Below are positions 19,096-32,242 of a stretch of DNA of 64,000 nt, in pieces. The DNA lies in NCBI RefSeq assembly GCF_010131535.1, contig NZ_WUBS01000001.1:248001-312000 (forward strand), in the 5' to 3' direction. The notes beneath the pieces were generated by a model, which had not been told where the DNA came from, searched no databases, and saw only the letters and a list, made by a program, of their open reading frames with translations. The stretch is from Acerihabitans arboris. GTDB lineage: Bacteria; Pseudomonadota; Gammaproteobacteria; Enterobacterales; Enterobacteriaceae. The translations under genes and the position numbers were made by a program. Each line of letters begins with the position of its first letter. The first letter of the stretch is position 1.

Positions 19096-20091
19096 ATGGA
19101 GTTGCTCTGTCCCGCCGGTAACCTTCCGGCCCTCAAGGCGGCGATCGATAACGGAGCCGATGCGGTCTATATCGGCCTGAAGGACGATACCAATGCCCGT
19201 CATTTCGCCGGCCTGAACTTTACCGATAAGCGGTTGCAGGAGGCGCAGGAGTATGTGCACCGCCACCACCGTAAACTGCATATTGCCATCAATACCTTCG
19301 CCCACCCCGACGGCTACGCCCGCTGGCGACGCGCCGTGGATATGGCGGCCCAGGCGGGTGCGGATGCGCTGATCCTGGCGGACCCGGCGATGCTGGAATA
19401 CGCCGCCGAACGCTATCCGCAGATCGAACGCCATGTCTCGGTGCAGGCTTCGGCCACCAACGAGGCGGCGATCCGTTTCTACCAGCAGCATTTCGACGTG
19501 GCGCGGGTGGTCTTGCCGCGCGTGCTGTCGATGCATCAGGTTAAACAGCTGGCGTTAATCAGTCCGGTGCCGCTGGAGGTCTTTGCGTTCGGCAGCCTGT
19601 GCATCATGGCCGAAGGCCGCTGCTATCTCTCCTCCTACCTGACCGGTGAATCGCCCAATACCGTCGGCGCCTGTTCGCCGGCGCGTTTTGTCCGCTGGAC
19701 GCAAACCGAGACCGCCATGGAATCGCGCCTGAACAATGTACTGATCGACAGCTATGGCCCGGATGAGAACGCCGGCTACCCGACCCTGTGCAAAGGCCGT
19801 TATTACGTGGACGGACAGAAGTATCATACGCTGGAAGAGCCTACCAGCCTTAATACCCTGTCGCTGCTGCCCGAGCTGCTGGCGGCCAATATCGCCTCGG
19901 TGAAAATCGAAGGGCGGCAGCGCAGTCCCGCTTACGTCAGCCAGGTGACCAAGGTCTGGCGCCAGGCGATCGACAGCTGCGTCGGCAATCCGGGGGAGTA
20001 TGAGCCGCGGCCCGAATGGACCGAGGCGCTGGGCGCGGTGTCGGAAGGCACGCAGACCACCCTGGGCGCCTATCATCGCCGCTGGCAGTAA
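19096..20091 (+). CDS. ubiU: Ubiquinone biosynthesis protease-like protein UbiU
   Basis: UbiU (YhbU) is a U32-peptidase-family, 4Fe-4S protein that forms a complex with UbiV for anaerobic hydroxylation steps of ubiquinone synthesis. The start MELLCPAGNLPALKAAI at 19096 is preceded by GGGAG. Cluster-type cysteines appear in GSLCIMAEGRCYLSS, GACSPAR and PTLCKGRY. The 331 aa equal E. coli. An upstream in-frame extension to 19003 was rejected. It is 14 bp from ubiV. Confidence 0.96.
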   Translation: MELLCPAGNLPALKAAIDNGADAVYIGLKDDTNARHFAGLNFTDKRLQEAQEYVHRHHRKLHIAINTFAHPDGYARWRRAVDMAAQAGADALILADPAMLEYAAERYPQIERHVSVQASATNEAAIRFYQQHFDVARVVLPRVLSMHQVKQLALISPVPLEVFAFGSLCIMAEGRCYLSSYLTGESPNTVGACSPARFVRWTQTETAMESRLNNVLIDSYGPDENAGYPTLCKGRYYVDGQKYHTLEEPTSLNTLSLLPELLAANIASVKIEGRQRSPAYVSQVTKVWRQAIDSCVGNPGEYEPRPEWTEALGAVSEGTQTTLGAYHRRWQ

Positions 20092-20105
20092 CAGGAGAGG
20101 CCCAC

Positions 20106-20984
20106 ATGAAATATGCATTAGGTCCGGTGCTCTACTGCTGGCCGAAACCGGATATCGAGGCGTTTTACCAGGCGGCGCGCGACAGCAGCGCCGACGTGAT
20201 TTATCTTGGCGAGACTATCTGCAGCAAGCGCCGCGCCATGAAAACCGGCGATTGGCTTACGCTTGCCAAAGCGATGGCGTCATCCGGCAAACAGGTGGTG
20301 ATATCCACGCTGGCGCTGATCCAGGCGCCCTCGGAATTAAACGAGTTAAAACGTTACCTGGATAACGGCGAGTTCTTGCTGGAGGCTAATGATATCGGCC
20401 TGGTGCAGTTGGCGGCGGAAAACCGGCTGCCGTTCGTTGCCGGCCCCGCCCTGAACTGCTATAACGCCTATACCCTGCGCATCCTGCACCGCCAGGGCAT
20501 GGTGCGTTGGTGCATGCCGGTGGAACTGTCGCGCGAATGGCTGGGCAATATCCTGAGCCAATGCGCGGAGCTCGGTTTTCGCGATGGATTTGAAGTCGAG
20601 CTGTTCAGCTACGGTCATCTCCCCCTGGCCTACTCCGCCCGCTGCTTTACCGCCCGCTCGGAAAACCGGTCAAAGGACGAGTGCGAAACCTGCTGTATTA
20701 AATATCCGCGGGGACGGGAGGTGTTGTCCCAGGAGCAGCAAAGGGTTTTTGTGCTTAACGGTATCCAGACCCAAAGCGGTTATTGCTACAACCTGATCAA
20801 TGAGCAGCCCTCCATGCAGGGCCTGGTGGACGTGGTGCGATTGTCGCCGCAGGGGCTGGATACTCTCGCCATGCTGGAGCGGTTCCGGGCCAACCAGCAG
20901 GGTCGGCACCCCTTGCCGCTGGCCCGTCAAATCGACTGTAACGGCTACTGGCGGCGCATTGCCGGGCTGGAACTGGTGGAGTAA
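20106..20984 (+). CDS. ubiV: Ubiquinone biosynthesis protein UbiV
   Basis: UbiV (YhbV) is the partner of UbiU. Cluster-ligand cysteines are in ALNCYNAYT, ARCFTARS and the DECETCCIKYP motif. MKYALGPVLYCWPKPDIE gives 292 aa, equal to E. coli, with AGGAGAGG upstream. UbiU and UbiV are adjacent on the same strand, divergent from ubiT, so the full ubiTUV set for O2-independent quinone synthesis is intact. Confidence 0.96.
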   Translation: MKYALGPVLYCWPKPDIEAFYQAARDSSADVIYLGETICSKRRAMKTGDWLTLAKAMASSGKQVVISTLALIQAPSELNELKRYLDNGEFLLEANDIGLVQLAAENRLPFVAGPALNCYNAYTLRILHRQGMVRWCMPVELSREWLGNILSQCAELGFRDGFEVELFSYGHLPLAYSARCFTARSENRSKDECETCCIKYPRGREVLSQEQQRVFVLNGIQTQSGYCYNLINEQPSMQGLVDVVRLSPQGLDTLAMLERFRANQQGRHPLPLARQIDCNGYWRRIAGLELVE

Positions 20985-21131
20985 ACGGCGTCTCCTAAGA
21001 CGCGCACTCCGGGTTTACCTGGCAAATAACCCTACAAATATTAGCAGTATCGGAAAGCGGAAATTTGGGTAATACTCATAGTTATCATTAGCCCGCAAAG
21101 CTATGGGCAACGACTGACTGTGAGTTAACCT

Positions 21132-22142
<1,011 letters not shown>

Positions 22143-22160
22143 TATCCGTTTTTTTGCCAT

Positions 22161-22187
22161 AAAAAAACCCGCCGCGGCGGGTTTTTT
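22161..22187. terminator. Bidirectional terminator between yhbW and deaD
   Basis: A near-perfect palindrome: A-tract, ACCCGCC and GGCGGGT arms around a GC centre, then a T-tract. It works on either strand between the convergent yhbW and deaD. Confidence 0.9.
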
Positions 22188-22199
22188 ATCGTTTAACGA

Positions 22200-24131
22200 T
22201 TATGCATCACGGCGACGAGGGGTCGGCGCGGCGGCGGCATCGCCTTCGCGACGCGGTCCACGTTGACCGTCACGGCTGCCGCTGAAACGACGCTCGGAAG
22301 GAGCGCCGCCTTCACGACGATCGCTGAAGCTGCGGCGACCGGCGGGAGCACCGTTGCCGCCTTCGCGACGTTCGCCGCCAAACCCGCCACGCGGAGCGCC
22401 GGCACCGGCGGCGCCGCCACGGCGTTCACCGCGCGGGGCCGCCACGGCCTCGCCAACGAACTGCATGTTCATCGGTTTGTTCAGGATGCGCGTGCGGGTG
22501 AAATGCGACAGCATATCGCCCGGCATGCCTTTAGGCAGCTCGATGGTGGAGTGGGAAGCAAACAGCTTGATGTTGCCGATATAGCGGCTGCTGATGTCGC
22601 CTTCGTTGGCGATAGCGCCCACGATATGGCGCACTTCAACGCCGTCGTCACGACCCACTTCAATACGGTACAGATCCATCTCGCCGACGTCGCGACGTTC
22701 ACGACGGGCCGGACGTTCGCCACCGCGGTCCGCGCCGCCACGCTCGGCACCTTCACCGCGACGATCGTCACGATCGCGGAATTCGCTACGCGGACGACGA
22801 TTGACTACCGGATCGGGCGGCAGGATAAGGGGGCGTTCGCCCTGGGCCATTTTCAGCAGGGCCGCGGCCAGGGTTTCCATATCCAGCTCTTCCACCGGCT
22901 GCAGCTTGGCCAGCAGCGCACGGTACATATCCAGATCGCTGCTTTCCAGCTGAGCCTGAACCTTGGCGGCGAATTTAGCCAGGCGACGCTGGCTCAGTAC
23001 TTCACCGGTCGGGATTTCCACTTCCGGAATGGTCAGCTTCATGATGCGTTCGATATTGCGCAGCAGGCGGCGTTCGCGGTTTTCCACAAACAGCAGCGCG
23101 CGGCCGGCGCGGCCCGCACGGCCGGTACGGCCGATACGGTGAACATAAGATTCTGAATCCATCGGGATATCGTAGTTCACGACCAGGCTGATGCGATCCA
23201 CATCCAGGCCGCGCGCCGCCACGTCGGTGGCAATCAGGATATCCAGGCGGCCGTCCTTCAGGCGGTCCAGGGTTTGCTCGCGCAACGCCTGGTTCATGTC
23301 GCCGTTCAGGGCGGCGCTGTTATAGCCGCTGTGTTCCAGCGCTTCCGCCACTTCCAGCGTGGCATTTTTGGTGCGCACGAAGATGATGGCGGCGTCAAAG
23401 TCTTCCGCTTCCAGGAACCGGACCAGCGCTTCGTTCTTGCGCATGCCCTGCACCGTCCAGTAGCTCTGGCTGATGTCGGGACGGGTGGTGACGCTTGACT
23501 GGATGCGCACTTCCTGCGGATCGTTCATGAACCGACGGGTAATGCGGCGAATCGCTTCCGGCATGGTGGCCGAGAACAAAGCGGTCTGATGCTTGGCCGG
23601 GATCTGCGCCATGATGGTTTCGACGTCTTCGATAAAACCCATGCGCAGCATTTCGTCGGCTTCGTCCAGCACCAGTCCGCTTAATTTAGACAGGTCAAGG
23701 GTGCCGCGTTTCAAATGGTCGAGCAGGCGGCCGGGCGTACCCACGACCACCTGAGGACCCTGGCGCAGGGCGCGCAGCTGCACGTCATAACGCTGGCCGC
23801 CGTAAAGCGCCACAACGTTGATGCCTTTCATATGCTTGGCAAAATCGGAAATCGCTTCGGCGACCTGTACGGCCAACTCACGGGTTGGCGCCAGAACCAG
23901 CACCTGCGGTACGGCCAGTTCGGCATTGATATTGTGTAATAAAGGCAGGGCAAACGCAGCGGTCTTACCGCTCCCGGTTTGCGCCATACCCAGCACGTCG
24001 CGTCCCGCCAGCAGCTGCGGAATACATTCTAACTGGATAGGTGATGGTTTTTCGTAGCCCAGATCGGTCAGGGCATTCAGGATGGGAGTGGAAAGTCCCA
24101 GATCGGCAAAATTGGTTTCAACTTCAGACAT
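22200..24131 (-). CDS. deaD: ATP-dependent DEAD-box RNA helicase DeaD (CsdA)
   Basis: DeaD unwinds RNA during ribosome assembly and cold adaptation and joins cold-shock degradosomes. Helicase motifs are all visible: AQTGSGKT (I), PTRELA (Ia), DEAD in VLDEADEML (II), SAT (III), ARGLDV and [11 protein letters not shown] (VI). A DbpA-like RNA-binding domain ([19 protein letters not shown]) and a long Arg/Gly/Glu-rich disordered tail follow. The ATG at 24129-24131 ([13 protein letters not shown]) gives 643 aa against 629; the longer tail accounts for the difference. It follows nlpI and pnp on the same strand. Confidence 0.96.
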   Translation of the reverse strand: MSEVETNFADLGLSTPILNALTDLGYEKPSPIQLECIPQLLAGRDVLGMAQTGSGKTAAFALPLLHNINAELAVPQVLVLAPTRELAVQVAEAISDFAKHMKGINVVALYGGQRYDVQLRALRQGPQVVVGTPGRLLDHLKRGTLDLSKLSGLVLDEADEMLRMGFIEDVETIMAQIPAKHQTALFSATMPEAIRRITRRFMNDPQEVRIQSSVTTRPDISQSYWTVQGMRKNEALVRFLEAEDFDAAIIFVRTKNATLEVAEALEHSGYNSAALNGDMNQALREQTLDRLKDGRLDILIATDVAARGLDVDRISLVVNYDIPMDSESYVHRIGRTGRAGRAGRALLFVENRERRLLRNIERIMKLTIPEVEIPTGEVLSQRRLAKFAAKVQAQLESSDLDMYRALLAKLQPVEELDMETLAAALLKMAQGERPLILPPDPVVNRRPRSEFRDRDDRRGEGAERGGADRGGERPARRERRDVGEMDLYRIEVGRDDGVEVRHIVGAIANEGDISSRYIGNIKLFASHSTIELPKGMPGDMLSHFTRTRILNKPMNMQFVGEAVAAPRGERRGGAAGAGAPRGGFGGERREGGNGAPAGRRSFSDRREGGAPSERRFSGSRDGQRGPRREGDAAAAPTPRRRDA

Positions 24132-24304
24132 GTACACGTGCCTCATTTCATAATGGCGGCCAGTCTACATACCTCGTCGTGAAAACTTTCATTCATTTTC
24201 ATCAAAAGTGTGAACCGGCTCAAATTGGATTTAAAACGAACAAACAAGCCCTCACCCTTGCAGGTGATAAAAAGAGTAATGGGCTGAATAGTTTAGTTCG
24301 TCAG

Positions 24305-25189
24305 CTATTGCTGGTCCGATTCTGATAGGTCGTCTTGCCCTTGGCCTAAAAGCGCCAATTCCAACAATGCATAGCGGTGCTCAACAAAGTTATGTACGTT
24401 GTTAGCGACCGTCAGTTTGAACAACGCCGAAGCGGAGTTCTTGTCCCCCAGACTTAGGTAATGCTTACCTAAATAGAAGTCAGTTTCACTGAGATGCTCG
24501 GCGAGCGAAGTGTTATCCGTTGCGTCCGCCTTAAGGCGCTCCATCAGCGTAGTTTCACTGATGTCCCCCAGGTAGAACTCGACAATATTCCATCCCCATT
24601 GCCCTCTGTTCGCTTTTTTATAGCGCTGAGACAGCGCGTCTTTGGCTTTGTTGGTATCGATTTCTTTCTCAACCAGGAAAAGCCATAACGAACGGAAAGG
24701 ATCGTTTGGGTCGTCGCGATAAAACGCCTGCAGATCATCCTGCGCCAAACGGTAGCGGCCTCCATAATACAAGGCAATACCACGGTTTAAGTACGCGTAG
24801 TTGTAAGTTGGATCAAGCTCTAGTACAGAATCAAACGCTTCATAGGCAGCATCAAAATTGCCTGCCTGCGTTAAATATATGCCGAGATAGTTAAAAACCT
24901 CAGGCATATCAGGCCGGATAGCCAGCGCTTGTGAAAAATCATTTCGCGCCAACGCTCTCAACCCGAGGCTATCATACAGCACTCCGCGCTCATATAATAG
25001 CTGTGCTCGTTCATCATCGGTTAGTGCCCGGCTCGCCAGGATCTGTTCCATGCGTGCCAGGATGACTTCCTGTTGTAACGTCGGCTGCAATGGAACAGCT
25101 AAAACGTCATCTTTACGCCAATCAATGTTGCTGCATCCTGCCAGCATAAACGCCATCGCAACGAACCACCAGCGCAAGTAAGGCCTCAT
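24305..25189 (-). CDS. nlpI: Lipoprotein NlpI (TPR)
   Basis: NlpI is an outer-membrane TPR lipoprotein that acts as adaptor between the Prc protease and murein endopeptidases. The lipobox LAGC places the lipidated Cys at residue 19. TPR-like helices follow ([46 protein letters not shown]). The ATG at 25187-25189 is preceded by GGGAG, and the length of 294 aa equals E. coli; an in-frame extension to 25246 was rejected. It lies between pnp and deaD as in E. coli. Confidence 0.96.
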   Translation of the reverse strand: MRPYLRWWFVAMAFMLAGCSNIDWRKDDVLAVPLQPTLQQEVILARMEQILASRALTDDERAQLLYERGVLYDSLGLRALARNDFSQALAIRPDMPEVFNYLGIYLTQAGNFDAAYEAFDSVLELDPTYNYAYLNRGIALYYGGRYRLAQDDLQAFYRDDPNDPFRSLWLFLVEKEIDTNKAKDALSQRYKKANRGQWGWNIVEFYLGDISETTLMERLKADATDNTSLAEHLSETDFYLGKHYLSLGDKNSASALFKLTVANNVHNFVEHRYALLELALLGQGQDDLSESDQQ

Positions 25190-25338
25190 TTCCCACTCCC
25201 GAAGAAAAACATTGGATGAACGTCCTGTCCCCCATCGGCTTAACACAAGGCGTCCCGCCCTTGTGATACGAACAGCCCCCTACCCGGTAAGGAGCTGTAA
25301 AATGCGCTAACAGTTATTCTACTCTAATTTCGTGCTGA

Positions 25339-27462
25339 TTATTCTACTTCCGGCACAACTTGATCCTGATCCTGTCCAGGCGCGGTCGCTTCCTTGATGC
25401 TCAGGCGCACACGTCCCTGACGATCGACTTCCAGAACTTTAACCGGCACTTCCTGACCCATTTGCAGATAGTCGGATACCTTCTCGACGCGCTTGTCCGC
25501 GATTTGCGAGATATGCACCAGGCCTTCCTTGCCGCCGCCGATGGCGATAAACGCGCCAAAGTCAACAATACGGGTCACTTTACCATTATAGATACGGCCC
25601 ACTTCAATTTCAGCGGTTATCTCTTCGATACGGCGGATAGCATGACGGGCTTTTTCGCCATCCGTCGCCGCCACCTTGACCGTACCGTCATCTTCGATTT
25701 CGATGGTGGTGCCGGTTTCTTCGGTCAGCGCGCGGATAACCGAGCCGCCCTTACCGATCACGTCCTTGATCTTGTCGGGATTGATCTTAATGGTATGGAT
25801 ACGCGGCGCGAACTGGGAAATATCGCCACGCGGGATGCTGATAGCCTGCTCCATGACGCCCAGGATATGTAAACGCGCGCCTTTGGCCTGGTTTAACGCT
25901 ACCTGCATGATTTCACGGGTGATGCCTTCAATCTTGATATCCATCTGCAGCGCGGTCACGCCTTCACGGCTACCGGCTACCTTGAAGTCCATGTCGCCCA
26001 GATGATCTTCGTCGCCGAGGATATCGGACAGCACGACAAAATTGTCACCTTCTTTCACCAGGCCCATCGCGATGCCGGCAACGGCCGCCTTGATAGGCAC
26101 CCCTGCGTCCATCAGTGCCAGCGAAGCGCCGCAAACCGAAGCCATGGAAGATGAACCATTGGACTCAGTGATTTCCGATACCACACGCACCGTGTACGGG
26201 AATTCGTTTGCCTTCGGCATTACCGCCAGCACGCCGCGTTTCGCCAAGCGGCCATGGCCGATTTCGCGGCGTTTCGGCGAGCCGACCATACCGGTTTCAC
26301 CAACGCAGTAAGGAGGGAAGTTATAGTGTAGCAGGAAACGGTCGGTACGCTCGCCGGTCAGCTCATCAATATTCTGGGCGTCACGCTCGGTGCCGAGGGT
26401 GGCGGTAACCAGCGCCTGGGTTTCGCCACGGGTGAACAGGGCGGAACCATGGGTGCGCGGCAATACGCCGGTACGGATATCCAGGCCGCGGATCATGTCT
26501 TTTTCACGGCCGTCGATACGCGGCTCGCCGCGCAGCACGCGGCTGCGGACCACGGTTTTTTCCAGGCTGGCCAGCAGTTCCTTGATGTCGCCTTCGTCCA
26601 GGGTGTTGTCCTGCGCCAGCAGCGCGGCAACCACGTCGGACTTGATGGCGTTGACCTGGGCGTAACGCTCAAGTTTTTCAGTAATATGGTAAGCATCGCC
26701 CAGGCGGCCTTCGGCCAGTTCGGCAACGCGGCTTTGCAGCGCGGCGTTGACTTCAGGCGCGTGCCATTCCCATTTCGGCTTGCCGGCTTCGGCAACCAGG
26801 GCATTGATATTGTCGATAACGATCTGCTGTTGCTCGTGGCCGAACACCACCGCGCCCAACATTTCATCTTCGCTTAACAGCTGCGCTTCGGACTCAACCA
26901 TCAGCACGGCGTTCGCGGTGCCGGCGACCACCAGGTCCAGACGGCTTTCAGCCAGTTCCGCCATGGTCGGGTTCAGTACATACTGGCTATTGATATAACC
27001 TACGCGCGCGGCGCCAATCGGGCCGCTGAACGGAATGCCGGACAGGCTGAGGGCGGCGGACGCGCCAATCATCGCCACGATATCCGGGCTGACCTGCGGA
27101 TTTACCGATACCACGGTGGCAATCACCTGGATTTCATTCAGGAAGCCTTCCGGGAACAGCGGACGGATAGGACGGTCAATCAAACGGGAAATCAGGGTTT
27201 CGCCTTCGCTGGGACGGCCTTCGCGACGGAAGAATCCGCCCGGGAAACGCCCGGCTGCATAAGTACGTTCCTGGTAGTTAACGGTCAGCGGGAAAAAGCT
27301 CTGTCCCGGCTTAGCCTGCCTGGCGCCGACAACGGTAACGAATACCGCGGTGTCGTCCATGCTGACCATTACGGCGGCAGTCGCCTGGCGAGCCATCATA
27401 CCGGTTTCCAGAGTTACGGTATGCTGGCCGTATTGAAACTTGCGCACGATCGGATTTAGCAA
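25339..27462 (-). CDS. pnp: Polyribonucleotide nucleotidyltransferase (PNPase)
   Basis: PNPase is the 3'-5' phosphorolytic exoribonuclease of the degradosome. Two RNase-PH-like domains, a KH domain ([16 protein letters not shown]) and an S1 domain ([20 protein letters not shown]) are seen in order. The start is TTG (27460-27462; [13 protein letters not shown]) with AAAGGA 7 nt upstream; the ATG-less extension upstream has no similarity. The 707 aa compare with 711 in E. coli. The leader contains hairpins like those cut by RNase III in E. coli autoregulation. It follows rpsO. Confidence 0.97.
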   Translation of the reverse strand: MLNPIVRKFQYGQHTVTLETGMMARQATAAVMVSMDDTAVFVTVVGARQAKPGQSFFPLTVNYQERTYAAGRFPGGFFRREGRPSEGETLISRLIDRPIRPLFPEGFLNEIQVIATVVSVNPQVSPDIVAMIGASAALSLSGIPFSGPIGAARVGYINSQYVLNPTMAELAESRLDLVVAGTANAVLMVESEAQLLSEDEMLGAVVFGHEQQQIVIDNINALVAEAGKPKWEWHAPEVNAALQSRVAELAEGRLGDAYHITEKLERYAQVNAIKSDVVAALLAQDNTLDEGDIKELLASLEKTVVRSRVLRGEPRIDGREKDMIRGLDIRTGVLPRTHGSALFTRGETQALVTATLGTERDAQNIDELTGERTDRFLLHYNFPPYCVGETGMVGSPKRREIGHGRLAKRGVLAVMPKANEFPYTVRVVSEITESNGSSSMASVCGASLALMDAGVPIKAAVAGIAMGLVKEGDNFVVLSDILGDEDHLGDMDFKVAGSREGVTALQMDIKIEGITREIMQVALNQAKGARLHILGVMEQAISIPRGDISQFAPRIHTIKINPDKIKDVIGKGGSVIRALTEETGTTIEIEDDGTVKVAATDGEKARHAIRRIEEITAEIEVGRIYNGKVTRIVDFGAFIAIGGGKEGLVHISQIADKRVEKVSDYLQMGQEVPVKVLEVDRQGRVRLSIKEATAPGQDQDQVVPEVE

Positions 27463-27480
27463 AATGATATCCTTTTTCAG

Positions 27481-27588
27481 GGTGAGCATAATCTGAAAAA
27501 CTCACCGATGACTAACCCATCTTCTTATTGCATCCTCGCGACTAATGACAATCCTTACCCCGTTGGATAAAGTCTCTCATTAGCCGCG
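27481..27588 (-). promoter_or_regulatory. pnp mRNA leader stem-loops (RNase III/PNPase autoregulation)
   Basis: Two inverted repeats lie upstream of the pnp start. The distal one has 12-nt arms at 27537-27548 and 27577-27588 (CGCGRCTAATGA type, one G-U pair) with further pairing inside. The proximal one is GGTGAG (27481-27486) with CTCACC (27501-27506). Their position and shape match the E. coli pnp leader, where RNase III cleaves and PNPase then destabilises the message. Cleavage here is inferred. Confidence 0.7.
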
Positions 27589-27657
27589 CGAAATTCAGCA
27601 ATTGAAGAATCTACTTAAGCAACAACGCATTACCTAGAAAGGTTATTGCTCCCTAGA

Positions 27658-27685
27658 AGAAAGGGGCCACAAAAGGCCCCTTTCT
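27658..27685 (-). terminator. rpsO attenuator/terminator
   Basis: Perfect 11-bp arms AGAAAGGGGCC and GGCCCCTTTCT with a 6-nt loop, 17 bp after the rpsO stop. This corresponds to the partial terminator t1 between rpsO and pnp in E. coli. The U-tract following on the minus strand is short. Confidence 0.8.
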
Positions 27686-27701
27686 GCCGAAACTGTCTGG
27701 C

Positions 27702-27986
<285 letters not shown>

Positions 27987-28088
27987 TTATTGTGAAATAC
28001 ACAGGCGCCGATCTCTAATTCAGCAACCCCATTCATAAGCCGCGCTATTCTACTCTTAGCGCACATCGATCGCAAGGCGCATGCTCAA

Positions 28089-29030
28089 TCAGCCATGCGT
28101 CTCCGCCACCAGCCGCCGGGGGGCGACATAGCCGGTTTCAGTGATTTCGCCGATGCCGAAAAAGCGCCTTTCCCGCCCTTCGGTTAACCTTACCATGCCC
28201 GCCCGGGTCGCATCCGCCGCCGCGACCGTCTGGCCCATCCGGGCAAAACCGGCTATTGTCTCCGGCAGGTTAACCTCGGGCATATCCTCCACCGCGCTGT
28301 CCATCGGCAGCAGCAGGCGGTCCAGCGCCGCCAGGGTATCCGGCGCGGTGGGATCGGCGGCGGCGAGCGCCTGCAGCTGTTCAAGCGTGACCATGCGATC
28401 CGCCGGATAGCGGGCGACAGCCAGGCGGCGCAGGACGATGACATGGGCGCCGCAGCCCAGCATTTCGCCCAGATCGTCGACAATGGTACGGATATAGGTG
28501 CCTTTGGAGCAGTGGATTTCCAGCTCGACGCTTTCCCGATCCCAGCGGATCAGCTCCAGCGCATAAACGGTAATCAACCGCGTGGGACGCGGTACGTCTA
28601 TCCCCCGGCGCGCATATTCGTACAGCGGCTTGCCCTGGTATTTCAGCGCCGAATACATGGAGGGCGTTTGCGGCGTTTCGCCGCGAAAGCTTTCCAGCGC
28701 CCCCTCCAGCTGCGCCTGGCCAATATCCACCGGGCGCTCGCTGATGATGGCGCCCTCGGCGTCGGAGGTATCGGTGCGCTGGCCCAGCCGGGCCACCACC
28801 CGGTAACGTTTGTCCGCGTCCAGCAGATGCTGGGAGAACTTGGTGGCTTCACCCAGGCAGATGGGCAGCATGCCGGTGGCGAGCGGATCCAGCGCGCCGG
28901 TATGCCCCGCCTTGTTGGCGTGGAACAGCCGCTTTACTTTTTGCAGCAGATCGTTGGAGGAGAGGCCAATCGGCTTATCCAACAACAGGATGCCGTCTAT
29001 ATCGCGACCGCGACGACTTGGACGGCCCAT
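28089..29030 (-). CDS. truB: tRNA pseudouridine55 synthase TruB
   Basis: TruB isomerises U55 in the T-loop of tRNAs. The catalytic Asp is in the [22 protein letters not shown] motif near residue 48, and [12 protein letters not shown] is conserved. The 313 aa compare with 314 in E. coli. Its ATG overlaps the rbfA stop by one base (TGATG), indicating coupling. Confidence 0.97.
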   Translation of the reverse strand: MGRPSRRGRDIDGILLLDKPIGLSSNDLLQKVKRLFHANKAGHTGALDPLATGMLPICLGEATKFSQHLLDADKRYRVVARLGQRTDTSDAEGAIISERPVDIGQAQLEGALESFRGETPQTPSMYSALKYQGKPLYEYARRGIDVPRPTRLITVYALELIRWDRESVELEIHCSKGTYIRTIVDDLGEMLGCGAHVIVLRRLAVARYPADRMVTLEQLQALAAADPTAPDTLAALDRLLLPMDSAVEDMPEVNLPETIAGFARMGQTVAAADATRAGMVRLTEGRERRFFGIGEITETGYVAPRRLVAETHG

Positions 29031-29443
29031 CAGTCTTTCTTGCCCTCGCCGCCCTCGTCGGGTTCGGCTTCGCCCCGACGGGCGCGGTCATTCTGCACCA
29101 CCTGGCTGACCAGGTTGGACATGCGCATGCCTTCCACCAGCGAGCTGTCGTAGGAGAAGGTCAGTTCCGGCACCACCCGCAGTCGCATGGCCTTGCCCAG
29201 CAGGCTGCGGATAAATCCGGAGGCGTCCTGGAGCGCGGTAATGCCGATTTTGATTTGCTGTGGTTCGTTATCATTGAGGAAGGTGACGAACACTTTGGCA
29301 TAAGCCAGGTCGCGCGAGACTTCCACGCTGGAAACGGTGGCCATGCCGACGCGTGGATCTTTGATTTCGCGCTGCAGGATGATGGCAATTTCTTTTTGCA
29401 TCTCCTGGGCGACACGCTGGGTTCGGCTATATTCTTTTGCCAT
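29030..29443 (-). CDS. rbfA: 30S ribosome-binding factor RbfA
   Basis: RbfA is a KH-fold late assembly factor for the 30S subunit and 16S 5'-end maturation. The start [20 protein letters not shown] at 29441-29443 gives 137 aa (E. coli 133); the extra residues are in the charged C-terminus. It lies between infB and truB with a TGATG stop/start overlap to truB. Confidence 0.97.
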   Translation of the reverse strand: MAKEYSRTQRVAQEMQKEIAIILQREIKDPRVGMATVSSVEVSRDLAYAKVFVTFLNDNEPQQIKIGITALQDASGFIRSLLGKAMRLRVVPELTFSYDSSLVEGMRMSNLVSQVVQNDRARRGEAEPDEGGEGKKD

Positions 29444-29508
29444 TATAATTTCTCCAGACAAAACAGGGGGCATAAGCCCCCCTTGCATCGATAAATGCCC
29501 ACGATGGC

Positions 29509-32217
29509 TTACTCGATGGTGCGTTGAATCTCGATGGTTTCGAAGACTTCAATCACATCACCCGGACGGACATCGTTGTAGTTCTTCACGCCGATACCAC
29601 ATTCCATGCCGTTGCGCACTTCGTTGACGTCATCCTTGAAGCGACGCAGCGATTCCAGCTCGCCTTCGTAAATCACGACGTTGTCGCGCAATACACGAAT
29701 ACGGTTGTGACGTTTCACCACACCTTCGGTCACCATACAACCGGCGATGGCGCCAAACTTCGGCGAGCGGAACACGTCGCGCACTTCGGCCAGGCCGATG
29801 ATTTCCTGACGGTATTCCGGTGCCAGCATACCGCTCATGGCCTGTTTGACTTCATCAATCAGGTCATAGATAACCGAGTAGTAGCGCAGATCCAGGCTTT
29901 CGGCTTCAACCACCCGGCGGGCGGAGGCGTCGGCGCGGACGTTAAAGCCCAGGATGATGGCGTTGGAGGCCGCGGCCAGGGTCGCATCGGTTTCGGTGAT
30001 GCCGCCGACGCCGGAGCCGACAATCTTGACCTTAACCTCAGCGGTGGACAGCGCCTCGAGGGCATCGCAAATCGCTTCGGTGGAGCCCTGCACGTCGGCT
30101 TTCAGCACGATGTTCAGTTCGGAAACTTCGCCTTCGGTCATATTGGCGAACATATTTTCCAGCTTGGACTTCTGCTGGCGCGCCAGTTTGACTTCACGGA
30201 ATTTACCCTGACGGTACAAGGCGACTTCGCGGGCTTTCTTCTCGTCACGCACCACGGTGGCTTCGTCACCCGCGGCGGGCACGCCGGACAGGCCGAGAAT
30301 TTCAACCGGGATGGACGGGCCGGCCGAGGAGACTTCACGTCCCAGCTCGTCGCGCATCGCGCGCACGCGGCCATACTCAAAACCGCACAGGACAATATCG
30401 CCTTTATTCAACGTACCTTCACGCACCAGGACCGTCGCAACCGGACCGCGTCCCTTATCCAGGAAGGATTCGATGACCGCGCCGCTGGCCATGCCGTTGC
30501 GGATAGCCTTAAGCTCGAGCACTTCGGCCTGCAGCAGGATGGCGTCCAGCAGTTCGTCGATACCGACGCCGGATTTCGCCGACACGTTGACGAACTGGCT
30601 TTCGCCGCCCCATTCTTCCGGGATGACGCCGTACTGGGTTAATTCATTTTTAACGCGATCCGGGTCGGCTTCGGGTTTGTCGATTTTGTTCACCGCCACG
30701 ACTACCGGCACTTTCGCCGCCTTGGCGTGCTGGATGGCTTCGATGGTCTGCGGCATCACGCCGTCATCAGCCGCCACGACCAGCACCACGATATCCGTCG
30801 CCTGGGCGCCACGGGCACGCATGGCGGTAAACGCCGCATGTCCGGGGGTATCCAGGAAGGTGATCATGCCGTTTTCGGTTTCCACATGGTAGGCGCCGAT
30901 ATGCTGGGTAATGCCGCCGGCTTCGCCCGCCGCCACTTTTGTGGAGCGGATATAGTCGAGCAACGAGGTCTTGCCGTGGTCGACGTGGCCCATGATGGTC
31001 ACGACCGGCGCGCGAGGTTCCGCCGCCGCATCGATATCACGGTCGCTCATCACCAATTCTTCGAGCTCGTTCTCGCGGCGCAGGATAACCTTATGGCCCA
31101 TTTCCTCGGCCACCAGCTGCGCCGTTTCCTGATCGATAACCTGGTTGATGGTCGCCATGGCGCCCAGCTTCATCATCGCCTTGATAACCTGGGAGCCTTT
31201 CACCGCCATCTTATTGGCCAGTTCGGCAACCGTCACGGTCTCGCCAATCACCACATCGCGGTTAACGATCTGGGCGGGCTTGTTGAAGCTCTGCTGCAGG
31301 GTACTTGGCTTGCGTTTGCCTTTGCGACCAACGGCGCGGGCCTCTTCACGATCGGCCTTGGATTCGGACAGCCGGCTGGTCTTTTTCTGTTTGGTTGCCT
31401 TGCCGCCGCGCGTGCGGGCGCGACGCTCACCTTCGACCTTACGGTCGTTTTCATCTTCCGCTTCACGGGCGTGATGAGAGGTGGTGACATGGTAGTCACT
31501 GGCATCCTCTTCCGTCGGCTCTGGGGTAGCAACCCAGGTGCCGCCGTTTTCTTCAGCCATCCGCTTGGCTTCTTCGACAGCGAGGCGTGCACTTTCTTCA
31601 ACCTTGCGACGCGTTTCCTCTTCCGCTTTACGTCTAAGCTCAGCGGCCTCGGCTTCACGGCGGGCTTTTTCAGCCGCCTGTGGTGACTTGGTCATATGAT
31701 TGGTCTGCTGGTTGGTCAATTTTTCACTTTCCGCTGCCACACGCTTCGCTGTATCAGCGGCCTCACGTTTGGCTTTATCGTCGGCCGCACGTTTTGCTTT
31801 TTCGTCGGCTTCATGTTTGGCTTTTTCAGCGGCTTCTTGCTTCGCCCGCTCTTCAGCCTCACGAAGGGCCAGTTCTTCCGCTTCACGTTTAGCCAGCTCC
31901 TCCGCTTCCGCCTGTTCCGCGGACTGGGGATCGCGTTGCACATACGTGCGTTTCTTGCGGACTTCTATTTGCACCGATTTACTTTTACCGCCGGTACTCG
32001 GAATATTCAAGGTGCTGCGGGTTTTGCGTTGTAAAGTAAGTTTATTCGGCGCGCTGCCCCGCTCACGGTTCAGGTGCGCTAATAAGGTCTGTTTCTCATG
32101 CTGGGTCACAGAATCGGCTTCGGTCTTGTCGATACCAGCATCAGCAAACTGCTGTACCAGGCGATCGACCGGAGTCTGAATTTCTGCGGCGAGCGATTTT
32201 ACGGTTACATCTGTCAT
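29509..32217 (-). CDS. infB: Translation initiation factor IF-2
   Basis: IF-2 delivers initiator tRNA to the 30S subunit and promotes subunit joining. The N-terminus (residues about 1-60) is the conserved IF2N fold, followed by a long Lys/Glu/Ala-rich low-complexity coiled region (about 90-200). The GTPase domain has [24 protein letters not shown] and NKID. C-terminal domains end in [15 protein letters not shown]. The 902 aa compare with 890; the difference lies in the repeat-rich region. It follows nusA. Confidence 0.98.
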   Translation of the reverse strand: MTDVTVKSLAAEIQTPVDRLVQQFADAGIDKTEADSVTQHEKQTLLAHLNRERGSAPNKLTLQRKTRSTLNIPSTGGKSKSVQIEVRKKRTYVQRDPQSAEQAEAEELAKREAEELALREAEERAKQEAAEKAKHEADEKAKRAADDKAKREAADTAKRVAAESEKLTNQQTNHMTKSPQAAEKARREAEAAELRRKAEEETRRKVEESARLAVEEAKRMAEENGGTWVATPEPTEEDASDYHVTTSHHAREAEDENDRKVEGERRARTRGGKATKQKKTSRLSESKADREEARAVGRKGKRKPSTLQQSFNKPAQIVNRDVVIGETVTVAELANKMAVKGSQVIKAMMKLGAMATINQVIDQETAQLVAEEMGHKVILRRENELEELVMSDRDIDAAAEPRAPVVTIMGHVDHGKTSLLDYIRSTKVAAGEAGGITQHIGAYHVETENGMITFLDTPGHAAFTAMRARGAQATDIVVLVVAADDGVMPQTIEAIQHAKAAKVPVVVAVNKIDKPEADPDRVKNELTQYGVIPEEWGGESQFVNVSAKSGVGIDELLDAILLQAEVLELKAIRNGMASGAVIESFLDKGRGPVATVLVREGTLNKGDIVLCGFEYGRVRAMRDELGREVSSAGPSIPVEILGLSGVPAAGDEATVVRDEKKAREVALYRQGKFREVKLARQQKSKLENMFANMTEGEVSELNIVLKADVQGSTEAICDALEALSTAEVKVKIVGSGVGGITETDATLAAASNAIILGFNVRADASARRVVEAESLDLRYYSVIYDLIDEVKQAMSGMLAPEYRQEIIGLAEVRDVFRSPKFGAIAGCMVTEGVVKRHNRIRVLRDNVVIYEGELESLRRFKDDVNEVRNGMECGIGVKNYNDVRPGDVIEVFETIEIQRTIE

Positions 32218-32242
32218 GCTGTTCCTTTCCTGCTACAGTTTA

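Noticed and set aside
24209-24224. TGTGA-N6-TCAAA, CRP-like, upstream of deaD
   Set aside because: The second half-site has a mismatch and the flanks do not fit; no reason to expect CRP control of deaD.
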